59,345 nt of DNA from DATMGU01 sp035555315 (GTDB lineage Bacteria; Pseudomonadota; Alphaproteobacteria; ATCC43930; CGMCC-115725): assembly GCA_035555315.1 (NCBI GenBank), contig DATMGU010000130.1, positions 1 to 59,345 of the forward strand, read 5' to 3'. Below are positions 8,789-19,901 of the stretch, piece by piece; the stretch's first letter is position 1; each line of letters opens with the position of its first letter. A program made the position numbers and the translations under genes. Under the pieces are notes generated by a model. It saw only the letters and a program-made list of their open reading frames with translations. It ran no database searches and was not told the DNA's origin.

Positions 8789-8802
<14 letters not shown>
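8131..8802 (+). CDS. nuoE: NADH-quinone oxidoreductase subunit E
   Basis: NuoE (24-kDa subunit) holds the [2Fe-2S] cluster N1a in the NADH-oxidising module. The thioredoxin-like fold carries the ligand cysteines in CTTTPCMLRDS and in VECLGACVNAPV. Upstream is the helical part with ARYPPGRQ-like and VYEVATFYTMF segments. Length is 223 residues, with a C-terminal tail (GRTTLAAFGPEPGKAAP...) that is typical of alphaproteobacterial and mitochondrial versions. Its 3' end overlaps the start of nuoF by 14 bp. Confidence 0.96.
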
Positions 8803-10072
<1,270 letters not shown>

Positions 10073-10085
10073 GGAGAGTTCGTCC

Positions 10086-12167
10086 ATGCCCAAGCTGACC
10101 ATCAACGGCGCCGAGGTCGAGGTTCCGGCCGGCACCACCGTGCTGCAGGCGTGCCAGACGAGCGGCGTCGAAGTGCCGCATTTCTGCTTCCACGAGCGTC
10201 TGGCGATCGCCGGCAATTGCCGGATGTGCCTGGTCGAGATGGAGAAATCGCCGAAGCCGATCGCGTCCTGCGCGATGCCGGTGGCCGACGGGATGGTAAT
10301 CCATACCAATTCCGAGCGGGCACAGAAGGCCCGCAAGGGCGTCATGGAATTCCTGCTGATCAACCATCCGCTGGATTGCCCGATCTGCGATCAGGGCGGT
10401 GAATGCGATCTGCAGGACCAGGCGATGGCCTTCGGCTTCGATCGCAGCCGGTTCCTGGAGAACAAGCGAGCGGTCAAGGACAAGAATCTCGGCCCGCTGG
10501 TCAAGACCAGCATGAACCGCTGCATCCATTGTACGCGCTGCGTGCGCTTCGCCACCGAGATCGCCGGCGTCGAGGAGCTGGGTGCCACCGGGCGTGGCGA
10601 GACCATGGAGATCGGCACCTATGTCGAGCATGCGCTGACCTCGGAACTGTCGGGCAACATGATCGACCTGTGCCCGGTCGGCGCGCTGACCTCCAAGCCC
10701 TACGCCTTCGCGGCGCGCTCCTGGGAGCTGCGCAAGACCGAATCGGTCGATGTGCTGGACGCGGTCGGCAGCAACATCCGGCTGGATTCGCGGGGACCGC
10801 AGGTCATGCGCGTACTGCCCCGTCTGAACGAGGCGGTGAACGAGGAATGGATCGGCGATAAGAGCCGATTCGCCGTCGACGGGTTGATGAAGCGCCGGCT
10901 GGATCGGCCCTATGTGCGCGTCGACGGCAAGCTGGTCGAGGCGAGCTGGGGCGATGCCTTCGCCGCGATCGCCAAGCGCCTCGACGGTCTACCGGGTGAG
11001 CGGATCGCCGCGATCGCCGGCGACCTGGTCGATGCGGAGGCCATGGCGGCGCTCAAGGATCTGATGGGCCTCCTGGGCTCGCCGCATATCGATTGCCGGC
11101 AGGACGGCGCCCAGCTCGCGGCCGCGCCGCGCGTCGGCTACCTGTTCAACACGACGATAGCCGGGATCGAGGAGGCGGATGTCTGCCTGCTGATCGGCAC
11201 GAACCCGCGCTGGGAGGCACCGCTGATCAATGCGCGGCTGCGCAAGCGGTTCCTGCGCGGCGGCTTCAAGGTCGCCAATATCGGCCCGCGGCTGGATCTC
11301 ACCTTCCCGGTGACCGAACTCGGCGCCGGACCCGAGGTATTGAGCGACCTGGCGGAAGGCAATCACACCTGGGCCGCGCTGCTGAAGGACGCCAAGCACC
11401 CGATGCTGATCGTCGGCCAGGGCGCGCTCGCCCGGCCGGACGGGGCGGCGATCCTGGGTCAGGCGCGCAGCCTGGCGGAGGCGGCCGGCCTGGTGCGCGA
11501 GGGCTGGAACGGCTTCAACGTGCTGCACACCGCGGCGGCCCGTGTCGGCGGCCTCTATCTCGGGCTGGTCCCCGGTGCCGGCGGCCGCGATGTCGCCGGC
11601 ATTCTGGAGGGGGCCGAATCGGGCGCGATCGAGGTCGTGTACCTGCTGGGGGCGGACGAGATCGACACCGCGCGGCTCGGCAAGGCCTTCGTCATCTATC
11701 AGGGCCATCATGGCGATGCGGGTGCCGCCCGAGCCGATGTCGTGCTGCCCGGTGCCGCCTATTCCGAAAAGCCCGGGACCTACGTCAACACCGAGGGACG
11801 GGTGCAGCTCGGCCGGATGGCTGTCTACCCACCCGGCGACGCGCGCGAGGATTGGAAGATCCTGCGCGCGCTGAGCGATATGGTCGGCCATAAGCTGCCC
11901 TACGACAGCCTGGCCCAGCTCCGTCAGCGGCTGATCGAGCTCAACCCGCTCTTCGCCCATGTCGATGACGTCGTGCCGGCCGACTGGGCACCGTTCGGCG
12001 GCGCCGACGCGCCGTCGGCCGAGCCGTTCGCGCCGCCCATCCGGAACTACTACATGACCGACCCGATCAGCCGGTCCTCGCCGACCATGGCGGCCTGCAC
12101 CGAAAGCTATTTCACGACGATCGCGGCGCAACACGCCGCCAGCCCGAAGACCGGCACCCATGGATAA
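10086..12167 (+). CDS. nuoG: NADH-quinone oxidoreductase subunit G
   Basis: NuoG (75-kDa subunit) carries several iron-sulfur clusters that pass electrons from NuoF towards NuoB. The N-terminus is a ferredoxin-like [2Fe-2S] domain (CFHERLAIAGNCRMCLVEM). It is followed by a His/Cys [4Fe-4S] site (HPLDCPICDQGGECDLQDQ) and a further cluster in MNRCIHCTRCVRF with CPVGALTSKPYAF. The rest is a molybdopterin-oxidoreductase-like domain without cofactor. Length is 693 residues, typical of alphaproteobacteria and shorter than the E. coli form. It ends inside nuoH (8-bp overlap). Confidence 0.96.
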   Translation: MPKLTINGAEVEVPAGTTVLQACQTSGVEVPHFCFHERLAIAGNCRMCLVEMEKSPKPIASCAMPVADGMVIHTNSERAQKARKGVMEFLLINHPLDCPICDQGGECDLQDQAMAFGFDRSRFLENKRAVKDKNLGPLVKTSMNRCIHCTRCVRFATEIAGVEELGATGRGETMEIGTYVEHALTSELSGNMIDLCPVGALTSKPYAFAARSWELRKTESVDVLDAVGSNIRLDSRGPQVMRVLPRLNEAVNEEWIGDKSRFAVDGLMKRRLDRPYVRVDGKLVEASWGDAFAAIAKRLDGLPGERIAAIAGDLVDAEAMAALKDLMGLLGSPHIDCRQDGAQLAAAPRVGYLFNTTIAGIEEADVCLLIGTNPRWEAPLINARLRKRFLRGGFKVANIGPRLDLTFPVTELGAGPEVLSDLAEGNHTWAALLKDAKHPMLIVGQGALARPDGAAILGQARSLAEAAGLVREGWNGFNVLHTAAARVGGLYLGLVPGAGGRDVAGILEGAESGAIEVVYLLGADEIDTARLGKAFVIYQGHHGDAGAARADVVLPGAAYSEKPGTYVNTEGRVQLGRMAVYPPGDAREDWKILRALSDMVGHKLPYDSLAQLRQRLIELNPLFAHVDDVVPADWAPFGGADAPSAEPFAPPIRNYYMTDPISRSSPTMAACTESYFTTIAAQHAASPKTGTHG

Positions 12168-13176
12168 TTTCTGGACGAGCTATGGCCTGCCCGGCCTGAC
12201 CACGATCGTCGAGATCGTGGCCCTGATCATCGTGCTGATGATCGTCATGGCGTATCTCACCTTCGCCGAGCGCAAGGTGCTGGCGGCGGCGCAGCTGCGC
12301 AAAGGCCCGAACGTGGTCGGCCCGTTCGGCCTGCTGCAGCCGATGGCCGATGGTCTGAAGCTGCTGACCAAGGAAACCGTGATCCCGTCCGGCGCCAACA
12401 AGATCGTCTTCATCATGGCGCCGATGCTGACCTTCATCCTGGCGTTGATCGCCTGGGCGGTGATCCCGCTCGGCCCCCGGATCGTGCTGTCCGACCTCAA
12501 TGTCGGCGTGTTGTATCTGTTCGCGATCTCGTCTCTGGGCGTCTATGGCGTGATCATGGCCGGCTGGGCATCCAACTCGAAATACGCGTTCTTGGGCGCC
12601 CTGCGATCGGCGGCGCAGATGGTGTCCTACGAGGTCTCGATGGGCTTCGTCATCGTCACCGTGCTGCTTTGCTCCGGCTCGCTCAATCTCTCGCGGGTGG
12701 TCGAGGCGCAGCGGACGATCTGGTTCTTCATCCCGCATCTGCCGATGTTCGTCGTCTTCCTGGTGTCGATCCTGGCGGAAACCAACCGCTCACCCTTCGA
12801 TCTGCCGGAAGGCGAATCCGAGCTCGTCGCCGGGTTCTTCGTCGAATACTCCTCGATGAGCTTCGCCCTGTTCTATCTCGGCGAATACATGAACATGATC
12901 CTGATGAGCGCGCTCACCAGTATCCTGTTCCTGGGCGGCTGGCTCGCGCCCTTCGATATCGCGCCGCTGAACTGGGTGCCGGGACCGATCTGGTTCGCCC
13001 TCAAGATCGCGCTCGTGCTGTTCTTTTTCCTGTGGGTGCGCGCCACGTTCCCGCGGTTCCGCTACGACCAGCTGATGCGTCTGGGCTGGAAGGTGTTTTT
13101 GCCGCTATCGCTGTTCTGGGTGGTGCTGACGGCCGGGGTGCTGGTCACCATGGGCTGGCTGCCGAAACCGCTGTGA
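12160..13176 (+). CDS. nuoH: NADH-quinone oxidoreductase subunit H
   Basis: NuoH (ND1) is the membrane subunit that forms part of the quinone chamber and the first proton channel. The 338-residue product has eight predicted membrane helices and the hallmark segments AERKVLAAAQLRKGPNVVGPFGLLQPMADGLKL, YEVSMGF, and ETNRSPFDLPEGESELVAGFFVEYSS. The acidic residues of that last loop are involved in quinone coupling. It starts 8 bp before the nuoG stop. A 154-bp spacer follows before nuoI, the largest gap in the operon. Confidence 0.97.
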   Translation: MDNFWTSYGLPGLTTIVEIVALIIVLMIVMAYLTFAERKVLAAAQLRKGPNVVGPFGLLQPMADGLKLLTKETVIPSGANKIVFIMAPMLTFILALIAWAVIPLGPRIVLSDLNVGVLYLFAISSLGVYGVIMAGWASNSKYAFLGALRSAAQMVSYEVSMGFVIVTVLLCSGSLNLSRVVEAQRTIWFFIPHLPMFVVFLVSILAETNRSPFDLPEGESELVAGFFVEYSSMSFALFYLGEYMNMILMSALTSILFLGGWLAPFDIAPLNWVPGPIWFALKIALVLFFFLWVRATFPRFRYDQLMRLGWKVFLPLSLFWVVLTAGVLVTMGWLPKPL

Positions 13177-13330
13177 GTATCGCCGTGAGTGCTGGCGTGG
13201 ATAGGCTTGCCATCAGCCGGTGGGCCGGTATGGTACGCGCGATTTCGCACGCGCCCATCAGTGCAACCCGCTCGTTCGCCCTCGTGCCGCGCTTACGCGG
13301 CCGGCGTTAGCCAAGGGAAGGAAGTCGATC

Positions 13331-13819
13331 ATGGCGTTTCTCGACCGCGGCGTCCGGGGTCTGCTACTGACGGAGTTGATCTCCGGCATGGCGCTGACCC
13401 TGCGCTACATGTTCAAGCCGTCGGTGACGGTGAACTATCCCTACGAAAAGGGCCCGATCAGCGCGCGCTTCCGCGGCGAGCACGCCCTGCGCCGCTATCC
13501 GAACGGCGAAGAGCGGTGCATCGCCTGCAAGCTGTGCGAGGCGATCTGCCCGGCGCTGGCGATCACCATCGAGGCCGAACCGCGCGACGACGGCAGCCGC
13601 CGGACGACGCGCTACGACATCGACATGACCAAGTGCATCTATTGCGGGCTCTGCGCCGAGGCTTGCCCCGTCGATGCCATCGTCGAGGGGCCGAATTTCG
13701 AATTCGCCACCGAGACGCGGGAGGAGCTGTTCTACAACAAGGATAAATTGCTGGCGAACGGCGACCGGTGGGAAGCCGAGATCGCGCATAATCTGGTGGT
13801 CGATGCCCCGTACCGTTGA
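13331..13819 (+). CDS. nuoI: NADH-quinone oxidoreductase subunit I
   Basis: NuoI is a ferredoxin-like subunit with two [4Fe-4S] clusters (N6a and N6b) that relay electrons to N2. Both CxxCxxCxxxCP motifs are visible: CIACKLCEAICP and CIYCGLCAEACP. The N-terminal amphipathic helix (FLDRGVRGLLLTELISGM) anchors it to the membrane arm. The ATG at 13331, with an AAGGGAAGGAAG ribosome site just upstream, gives 162 residues, the usual length. The frame is open for another 37 codons upstream, but they have no family similarity. Confidence 0.97.
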   Translation: MAFLDRGVRGLLLTELISGMALTLRYMFKPSVTVNYPYEKGPISARFRGEHALRRYPNGEERCIACKLCEAICPALAITIEAEPRDDGSRRTTRYDIDMTKCIYCGLCAEACPVDAIVEGPNFEFATETREELFYNKDKLLANGDRWEAEIAHNLVVDAPYR

Positions 13820-13924
13820 GTCCCCCCGTACCATTGAGCTATCGCGACCTTTCCGCCGGGAAGCTTCAGGAATGACCAGCTTGCTTTGTCCGATCGTTGC
13901 ATGCCGTGGGGCAGGGGGGCGGCC

Positions 13925-14599
13925 ATGATCTTGCCGGCCCTCGCGTTCTACGTCTTCGCCTGCGTCACCGTTGCCTCGGCGGTGCTGGTGATCTCGTCGC
14001 GCAACCCGGTGCATTCCGTGTTGTTCCTGATCCTCGCCTTCTTCAACGCCGCCGGGCTGTTCGTGCTGCTGGGCGCCGAATTCCTGGCGATGATCCTGGT
14101 CGTCGTTTATGTCGGCGCCGTGGCGGTGTTGTTCCTGTTCGTCGTCATGATGCTGGACATTAACTTCACCGAGCTGCGCGCGGGCGCGCTGCAGTATCTG
14201 CCGGTCGGCGCCTTGATCGGGATCATCCTGCTGGCCGAGCTGGTGCTGATCTTCGCCGGTTGGGTGACCGGGCCGGGTGTCGCCACCGCCGGTGTCGGCG
14301 GCGCGCTGGCTCAGCCGGGCGGCGTCACCAATACCCATGCGCTGGGCGCGCTGATCTACACCCGCTATGGCTATGCGTTCCAGGCATCGGGCCTGATCCT
14401 GCTGGTGGCGATGATCGGCGCCATCGTGCTGACCCTGCGGGCCCGGGTCGGTGTGCGCCGCCAGAATATCGGCGTGCAGATCGATCGGCGCCGCGCCGAG
14501 ACCCTGGAGATCGTCAAGCAGCCGGTCGGTGCCGGCGTGGATATCGCGGGTGCCGCCAGTACCACGGCGGTCGCGCGCCTGACCAGCGGCCGCGGTTGA
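13925..14599 (+). CDS. nuoJ: NADH-quinone oxidoreductase subunit J
   Basis: NuoJ (ND6) is a membrane subunit next to NuoA, H and K. The 224-residue product has five predicted helices and the conserved third helix EFLAMILVVVYVGAVAVLFLFVVMML, the pi-bulge region that moves during turnover. The ATG at 13925 follows a GGGGGGCGG purine run. An in-frame start at 13886 would add 13 polar residues and is less likely. The C-terminal tail after the last helix is hydrophilic (VRRQNIGVQIDRRRAETLEI), as in other alphaproteobacteria. Confidence 0.95.
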   Translation: MILPALAFYVFACVTVASAVLVISSRNPVHSVLFLILAFFNAAGLFVLLGAEFLAMILVVVYVGAVAVLFLFVVMMLDINFTELRAGALQYLPVGALIGIILLAELVLIFAGWVTGPGVATAGVGGALAQPGGVTNTHALGALIYTRYGYAFQASGLILLVAMIGAIVLTLRARVGVRRQNIGVQIDRRRAETLEIVKQPVGAGVDIAGAASTTAVARLTSGRG

Positions 14600-14612
14600 T
14601 GGGAGAGGCATC

Positions 14613-14921
14613 GTGATCATCGGCTTGGCCCATTATCTGATCGTCGCCGCGATCCTGTTCACGCTCGGCATCTTCGGGATCTTTCTGAACCGGAAGAACG
14701 TCATCATCATGCTCATGTCGATCGAGCTGATGCTGCTGGCGGTGAACATCAATTTCGTCGCCTTCTCGGTCTATCTGAATGATTTGGCCGGTCAGGTCTT
14801 TGCCATGTTCGTGCTGACCGTCGCCGCCGCCGAGGCGGCGATCGGTCTGGCGATCCTGGTCGTGTATTTCCGGAACCGCGGCACCATCGCGGTCGAGGAT
14901 ATCAACCTCATGAAGGGTTGA
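14613..14921 (+). CDS. nuoK: NADH-quinone oxidoreductase subunit K
   Basis: NuoK (ND4L) is a three-helix subunit with two membrane glutamates needed for proton transfer. Both are seen here, in IMLMSIELMLLAVNINFV and in TVAAAEAAIGLAILV. The 102 residues match the standard size. It starts at GTG 14613, six bases after a GGGAGAGG ribosome site. nuoL follows after 4 bp. Confidence 0.96.
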   Translation: MIIGLAHYLIVAAILFTLGIFGIFLNRKNVIIMLMSIELMLLAVNINFVAFSVYLNDLAGQVFAMFVLTVAAAEAAIGLAILVVYFRNRGTIAVEDINLMKG

Positions 14922-14925
14922 AGCC

Positions 14926-16854
14926 ATGGCCGTCGCCACCGTCTTCCTGCCGCTTATCGCGGCCATCATCGTGGGCCTGTTCGGTCGTTCGCTGGGCGAC
15001 CGGTCGTCGCAGCTCATCACCACCATCGCCGTCGGCGTCGCGGCGCTCTGTGCGATCGTGAATTTCTGGGACGTGGCGCTGGGCGGTCACGCTCAGTCGC
15101 TGCAGCTGATGACCTGGATCGATACCGGGCCGCTCTCGGTCAATTGGGCGCTGCGCCTCGACACGTTGAGTGCGGTGATGATGGTCGTGGTGACCCTGGT
15201 TTCGTCCATGGTCCATATCTATTCGATCGGCTACATGTCGCATGATCATTCGATCCCGCGCTTCATGGCCTATCTCAGCCTGTTCACCTTCTTCATGCTG
15301 ATGCTGGTGACGGCCGATAATTTCGTGCAGATGTTCTTCGGCTGGGAGGGGGTCGGCGTCGCCTCATACTTGCTGATTGGCTTCTGGTTCGACCGGCCGA
15401 CCGCCAATGCCGCGGCGATCAAGGCCTTCGTGGTCAACCGGGTCGGCGATTTCGGGTTCTCGCTCGGCATCTTCGCGGTGTTCGTGCTGTTCGGTACGGT
15501 CAATTTCGATCCGGTCTTCGCCGGTGCGCCCGCGATGGTCGGCAAGACGATGCATTTCCTGGCCTGGGATGTCGATGCGCTGACCGTCGCCTGCATCCTG
15601 CTGTTCATCGGCGCCATGGGTAAATCGGCGCAGCTCGGCCTGCATACCTGGCTGCCGGACGCGATGGAGGGGCCGACCCCGGTCTCGGCGCTGATCCACG
15701 CGGCAACCATGGTGACCGCCGGCGTGTTCATGCTCGCGCGCCTGTCACCGCTGTTCGAATACGCGCCGATCGCCCGCGACGTGGTCGTCGTGATCGGCGG
15801 CACCACCGCGATCTTCGCCGCCAGCGTCGGCATGGCGCAGAACGACATCAAGCGGGTCATCGCCTATTCGACCTGCAGCCAGCTTGGCTACATGTTCTTC
15901 GCGGCCGGCGTGTCGGCCTATCCCGCCGCCATGTTCCACCTCGCGACCCACGCCTTCTTCAAGGCGCTGCTGTTCCTCGGTGCCGGATCGGTCATCCACG
16001 CGATGTCGGGCGAGCAGGACATGCGCAAGATGGGCGGCTTGTGGAAACTGATCCCCGTCACCTACGGCCTCATGTGGATCGGCAATCTGGCGCTCGCCGG
16101 CATCCCGCCCTTCGCCGGCTTCTACTCCAAGGACATGATCCTCGACGCGGCCTACGCCGCCCATACCGGTGTCGGCTACTATGCCTATAGCCTGGGAATC
16201 CTGGCGGCGTTCCTGACTGCGTTCTATTCCTGGCGGCTGCTGATCATGACGTTCCATGGCCGCTCGCGCGCCGATCATCACACCCTGGACCATGTCCATG
16301 AATCGCCGACGGTCATGGTCGCACCGCTGATCGTGCTCGCGATCGGCGCGGTGACCGCCGGATTCCTGGGTTTCGAGCATTTCGTCGGCGAGGGCCAGGC
16401 CGCGTTCTGGGGCAAATCCATCCTGATCCTGCCGGAGCATCCGGCGCTGGAGCATGCCGAGGCGATCCCGTTCCTGGCGAGCCAGGCGCCGCTGATCGCC
16501 GGCGTGCTGGGCATCGCCGTGGCCTATCTCTGCTACATGCTCCGGCCGGGACTGCCCGCGATGGTCGCACGGCACACGCAGGTGCTCTATCAGGCGCTGC
16601 TGAACAAGTGGTACTTCGACGAGATCTACGACTTCCTGATCGTCCGTCCGGCCTTCGCCCTGGGCTTGGGCTTCTGGAAGGGCGGCGACGGCGCGGTGAT
16701 CGACGGGCTCGGCCCCGACGGCATCGCCACGCTCACCCGCGGGCTGTCGCGCCGGGCCAGCCGGCTGCAGACCGGGTACCTCTATCACTACGCCTTCGCC
16801 ATGCTGATCGGCGTCGTCGTGCTCGTTTCCTTCTATTTGTTGCGCGGGGTTTGA
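14926..16854 (+). CDS. nuoL: NADH-quinone oxidoreductase subunit L
   Basis: NuoL (ND5) is the distal antiporter-like subunit of complex I, pumping protons and carrying the long lateral helix. The 642-residue, very hydrophobic protein has the family's marks: FFGWEGVGVASYLLIGFW with the conserved Glu, KAFVVNRVGDFGF, GKSAQLGLHTWLPDAMEGPTPVSALIHAATMV with the central Lys, and FKALLFLGAGSVIHAMSGEQDMRKMGGL. About 16 helices are predicted. It lies 4 bp after nuoK and 66 bp before nuoM. Confidence 0.97.
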   Translation: MAVATVFLPLIAAIIVGLFGRSLGDRSSQLITTIAVGVAALCAIVNFWDVALGGHAQSLQLMTWIDTGPLSVNWALRLDTLSAVMMVVVTLVSSMVHIYSIGYMSHDHSIPRFMAYLSLFTFFMLMLVTADNFVQMFFGWEGVGVASYLLIGFWFDRPTANAAAIKAFVVNRVGDFGFSLGIFAVFVLFGTVNFDPVFAGAPAMVGKTMHFLAWDVDALTVACILLFIGAMGKSAQLGLHTWLPDAMEGPTPVSALIHAATMVTAGVFMLARLSPLFEYAPIARDVVVVIGGTTAIFAASVGMAQNDIKRVIAYSTCSQLGYMFFAAGVSAYPAAMFHLATHAFFKALLFLGAGSVIHAMSGEQDMRKMGGLWKLIPVTYGLMWIGNLALAGIPPFAGFYSKDMILDAAYAAHTGVGYYAYSLGILAAFLTAFYSWRLLIMTFHGRSRADHHTLDHVHESPTVMVAPLIVLAIGAVTAGFLGFEHFVGEGQAAFWGKSILILPEHPALEHAEAIPFLASQAPLIAGVLGIAVAYLCYMLRPGLPAMVARHTQVLYQALLNKWYFDEIYDFLIVRPAFALGLGFWKGGDGAVIDGLGPDGIATLTRGLSRRASRLQTGYLYHYAFAMLIGVVVLVSFYLLRGV

Positions 16855-16920
16855 CCGGCGAATGCGAGCGAGCCACACCATCCCAGCGACGTTCCAGCCG
16901 GCTTCGCCGGAGGGCCGGGC

Positions 16921-18450
16921 ATGACTAACTGGCCGTTGCTGACGCTCGTCACCTTCCTGCCGCTGGTCGGCGCCGGCTTCATTCTGGTCATGCGCGGCGA
17001 CGAGGCGTTGGTCGCGCGCAACGCCCGCAACATCGCGCTGATCACCTCGGTGATCGTGTTCGTGCTGTCGCTGTTCCTGTGGAGCGGGTTCGATTCGCGC
17101 GAAGCCGGCTTCCAGTTCGTCGAGAAAGTCGACTGGGTGCCCAGTTTCGGCATCAGCTATCACCTGGGCATCGACGGCATTTCGTTGTTCTTCGTGCTGT
17201 TGTCGACGTTCCTGACGCCGCTTTGCGTGCTGGCGAGCTGGATCTCCGTGCATAACCGCATGCGCGAATACATGATCGCCTTCCTGGTGCTGGAAACGCT
17301 GATGGTCGGCATGTTCGCCGCCCTCGATTTCCTGCTGTTCTATGTGTTCTTCGAGGGCGTGCTGATCCCGATGTTCCTGATCATCGGGGTCTGGGGCGGC
17401 CCGCGGCGCGTCTACGCGGCGTTCAAGTTCTTCCTGTTCACGTTGCTGGGTTCGGTGCTGATGCTGCTCGCCATCCTGGCGATCTATTTCCAGCTTGGCT
17501 CGACCGACATGGTCCAGGCGCTGACCTTCAAATTCCCGGTCGGACTGCAGACCTGGCTGTGGCTCGCCTTCTTCGCGTCTTTCGCGGTCAAGGTGCCGAT
17601 GTGGCCGGTGCATACCTGGCTGCCCGACGCGCATGTCGAGGCGCCGACCGCCGGGTCGGTCATCCTGGCCGGCGTGCTGCTGAAGATGGGCGCTTACGGT
17701 TTCCTGCGGTTTTCCGTGCCGATGTTCCCGGAGGCGACGCACCTCTTCACGCCGCTGGTCTATGCGCTGAGCGTCATCGCGATCATCTACACCTCGCTGG
17801 TGGCGCTGGTGCAGCAGGACATGAAGAAGCTGATCGCCTATTCGTCGATCGCCCATATGGGCTTCGTCACGATCGGCATCTTCACACTGACCGAACAGGG
17901 CATCCAGGGGGCCGTGTTCCAGATGTTGAGCCACGGCATCGTGTCGGGCGCCCTGTTCCTCTGCGTCGGCGTCGTCTACGACCGGCTGCACACCCGCGAG
18001 ATCTCGCGCTATGGCGGTCTCGCCGAGCGGATGCCGCGCTATTCGTTCGTGTTCATGATCTTCATGCTGGCGTCGATCGGCCTGCCGGTCACCAGCGGCT
18101 TCGTCGGCGAGTTCCTGGTGCTGATGGGCGCCTTCCAGGCGAATACGCTGGTCGCGTTCTGCGCAACGACCGGAACCATCCTGGGGGCCGCCTACATGCT
18201 GTACCTCTATCGCCGGGTGATCTACGGCAAGCTGACGCGCGACGATCTCAAGACGATGCTGGATCTCAGCCCGCGCGAGATGCTGGTGTTCGCGCCGCTG
18301 CTCGTCCTGGTGTTCTGGATGGGGATCTATCCGTCATCCTTCCTGCGGCCGATGCAGCCGGCGATCGGCAGCCTGATCGACCATGTCCAGACCGCGACCC
18401 GGGATAGCCTCAAGGCGGCGCAAGTCGCCGTCGCGGTGGAGAAGCCCTGA
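16921..18450 (+). CDS. nuoM: NADH-quinone oxidoreductase subunit M
   Basis: NuoM (ND4) is the middle antiporter-like proton-pumping subunit. The 509-residue, 14-helix protein shows YHLGIDGISLFFVLLSTFL, the Glu-bearing FYVFFEGVLIPMFLIIGVWGG, and KVPMWPVHTWLPDAHVEAPTAGSVILAGVLLKMG with the pumping lysine, then AYSSIAHMGFVTIGIF. It starts after a GGAGGG ribosome site. Its stop overlaps the nuoN ATG by one base. Confidence 0.97.
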   Translation: MTNWPLLTLVTFLPLVGAGFILVMRGDEALVARNARNIALITSVIVFVLSLFLWSGFDSREAGFQFVEKVDWVPSFGISYHLGIDGISLFFVLLSTFLTPLCVLASWISVHNRMREYMIAFLVLETLMVGMFAALDFLLFYVFFEGVLIPMFLIIGVWGGPRRVYAAFKFFLFTLLGSVLMLLAILAIYFQLGSTDMVQALTFKFPVGLQTWLWLAFFASFAVKVPMWPVHTWLPDAHVEAPTAGSVILAGVLLKMGAYGFLRFSVPMFPEATHLFTPLVYALSVIAIIYTSLVALVQQDMKKLIAYSSIAHMGFVTIGIFTLTEQGIQGAVFQMLSHGIVSGALFLCVGVVYDRLHTREISRYGGLAERMPRYSFVFMIFMLASIGLPVTSGFVGEFLVLMGAFQANTLVAFCATTGTILGAAYMLYLYRRVIYGKLTRDDLKTMLDLSPREMLVFAPLLVLVFWMGIYPSSFLRPMQPAIGSLIDHVQTATRDSLKAAQVAVAVEKP

Positions 18451-19901
18451 TGCCCGTCTACGCGCTGCCGGATTTCACCCCGGCCGTTCCGGAAATCTTC
18501 CTGGCCGTGGCCGCCATGGCGCTGCTGATGTTCGGCGTCAGCCGGGCCGGGGCGAAGACGCGGCCGGTCGCCTGGATCGGCGTGGTCATCCTGGCGATCG
18601 CCACGCTGCTGCTGGAGCATGTGCCGGCCGGTCGCCTGGTGACGTTCAATGGCATGTTTGTGACCGATGCTTTCGGCACCTTCATGAAGAGCCTGATCAT
18701 GATCGGCTCGGCCATCTCGATCATCCTGGCGATGCGCTACAACGAGCGGGAGGGGATGGACCGGTTCGAGTTCCCGGTGCTGATCCTGTTCGCCACCGTC
18801 GGCATGATGATGATGGTGTCGGCGAATGATCTCATTTCGCTCTATATCGGCCTTGAACTGCAAAGCTTGGCGCTCTACGTCGTCGCGGCGTTCCAGCGCG
18901 ATAGCGTGCGGTCGACCGAGGCGGGGCTGAAGTACTTCGTCTTGGGCGCGCTGTCCTCGGGCATGATGCTCTACGGCGCCTCGATGGTTTACGGCTTCAC
19001 CGGCACCACCGGCTTCGATCAGATCGCCCAGGCGCTGTCGGCGCCGTCGGCGGTCAATTCGATCGGCCTGATCGTCGGCATCGTCTTCGTCTCGGTCGGC
19101 CTCGCCTTCAAGAGTTCGGCGGTGCCGTTCCATATGTGGACGCCGGATGTCTATGAGGGCGCCCCGACACCGGTCACCGCCTTCTTCGCCGTGGCGCCGA
19201 AGATCGCCGCCCTGTCGCTGTTCGTGCGCGTGTTGATCGAGCCGTTCGGTCATCTGATGGTGGATTGGCGCCAGATCATTCAGTTCGTCGCCGTGGCCTC
19301 GATGATCTTGGGTTCGCTGGCGGCGATCAACCAGAAGAACATCAAACGGCTGATGGCTTATAGCTCGATCGGCCATGTCGGCTACGCGCTGATCGGCCTG
19401 GCCGCCGGCACGCCGACCGGCGTGCAGGGCCTGATGGTCTATATGGCGATCTACCTGTTCATGAATCTCGGCACCTTCGCGGTGATCCTGACGATGCGCC
19501 GGGACGGGCATATGGTCGAAGGCATCGCCGATCTGGCCGGCCTGTCCAAGACCAAGCCGATGGTCGCCGCGGCCCTCGCCATCCTGATGTTCTCGATGGC
19601 CGGTATCCCGCCCTTCGGTGGGTTCTGGTCCAAGGTCTTCGTGTTCCAGGCGGCGATCCAGCAGCATCTGATCGCCTTGTCGGTGATCGGCGTGGTGACC
19701 AGCGTGATCGGCGCCTACTACTACCTGCGCATCATCAAGCTGATGTATTTCGACGATGCGGAGCGCCCGTTCGAGGCGTCGGGCATCGAGCTTGGGGCGG
19801 TCATCTTCCTCGGCACGATCGGGACCGTCCTGCTCGGCATCTTTCCGGGACCGATCGTGGCCGCGGCGCAGACCGCTGCCGCGAGCCTCTTTCCCGGATG
19901 A
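18450..19901 (+). CDS. nuoN: NADH-quinone oxidoreductase subunit N
   Basis: NuoN (ND2) is the third antiporter-like subunit and the last gene of the operon. The 483-residue product has about 14 helices and the markers SLYIGLELQSLALYVVAAF, KSSAVPFHMWTPDVYEGAPTPVTAFFA, RLMAYSSIGHVGYALIGLAAG, and AGIPPFGGFWSKVFVF. The stop overlaps the birA start (ATGA), so birA is probably expressed by coupling to the nuo message. This nuoN-birA junction is common in alphaproteobacteria. Confidence 0.97.
   Translation: MPVYALPDFTPAVPEIFLAVAAMALLMFGVSRAGAKTRPVAWIGVVILAIATLLLEHVPAGRLVTFNGMFVTDAFGTFMKSLIMIGSAISIILAMRYNEREGMDRFEFPVLILFATVGMMMMVSANDLISLYIGLELQSLALYVVAAFQRDSVRSTEAGLKYFVLGALSSGMMLYGASMVYGFTGTTGFDQIAQALSAPSAVNSIGLIVGIVFVSVGLAFKSSAVPFHMWTPDVYEGAPTPVTAFFAVAPKIAALSLFVRVLIEPFGHLMVDWRQIIQFVAVASMILGSLAAINQKNIKRLMAYSSIGHVGYALIGLAAGTPTGVQGLMVYMAIYLFMNLGTFAVILTMRRDGHMVEGIADLAGLSKTKPMVAAALAILMFSMAGIPPFGGFWSKVFVFQAAIQQHLIALSVIGVVTSVIGAYYYLRIIKLMYFDDAERPFEASGIELGAVIFLGTIGTVLLGIFPGPIVAAAQTAAASLFPG

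Noticed and set aside
15745..17991. 748-codon open frame antisense to nuoL and nuoM
   Set aside because: The translation is a repetitive mix of Gln/Asp/His/Arg typical of antisense GC-rich codons, and it spans two real genes and their gap.
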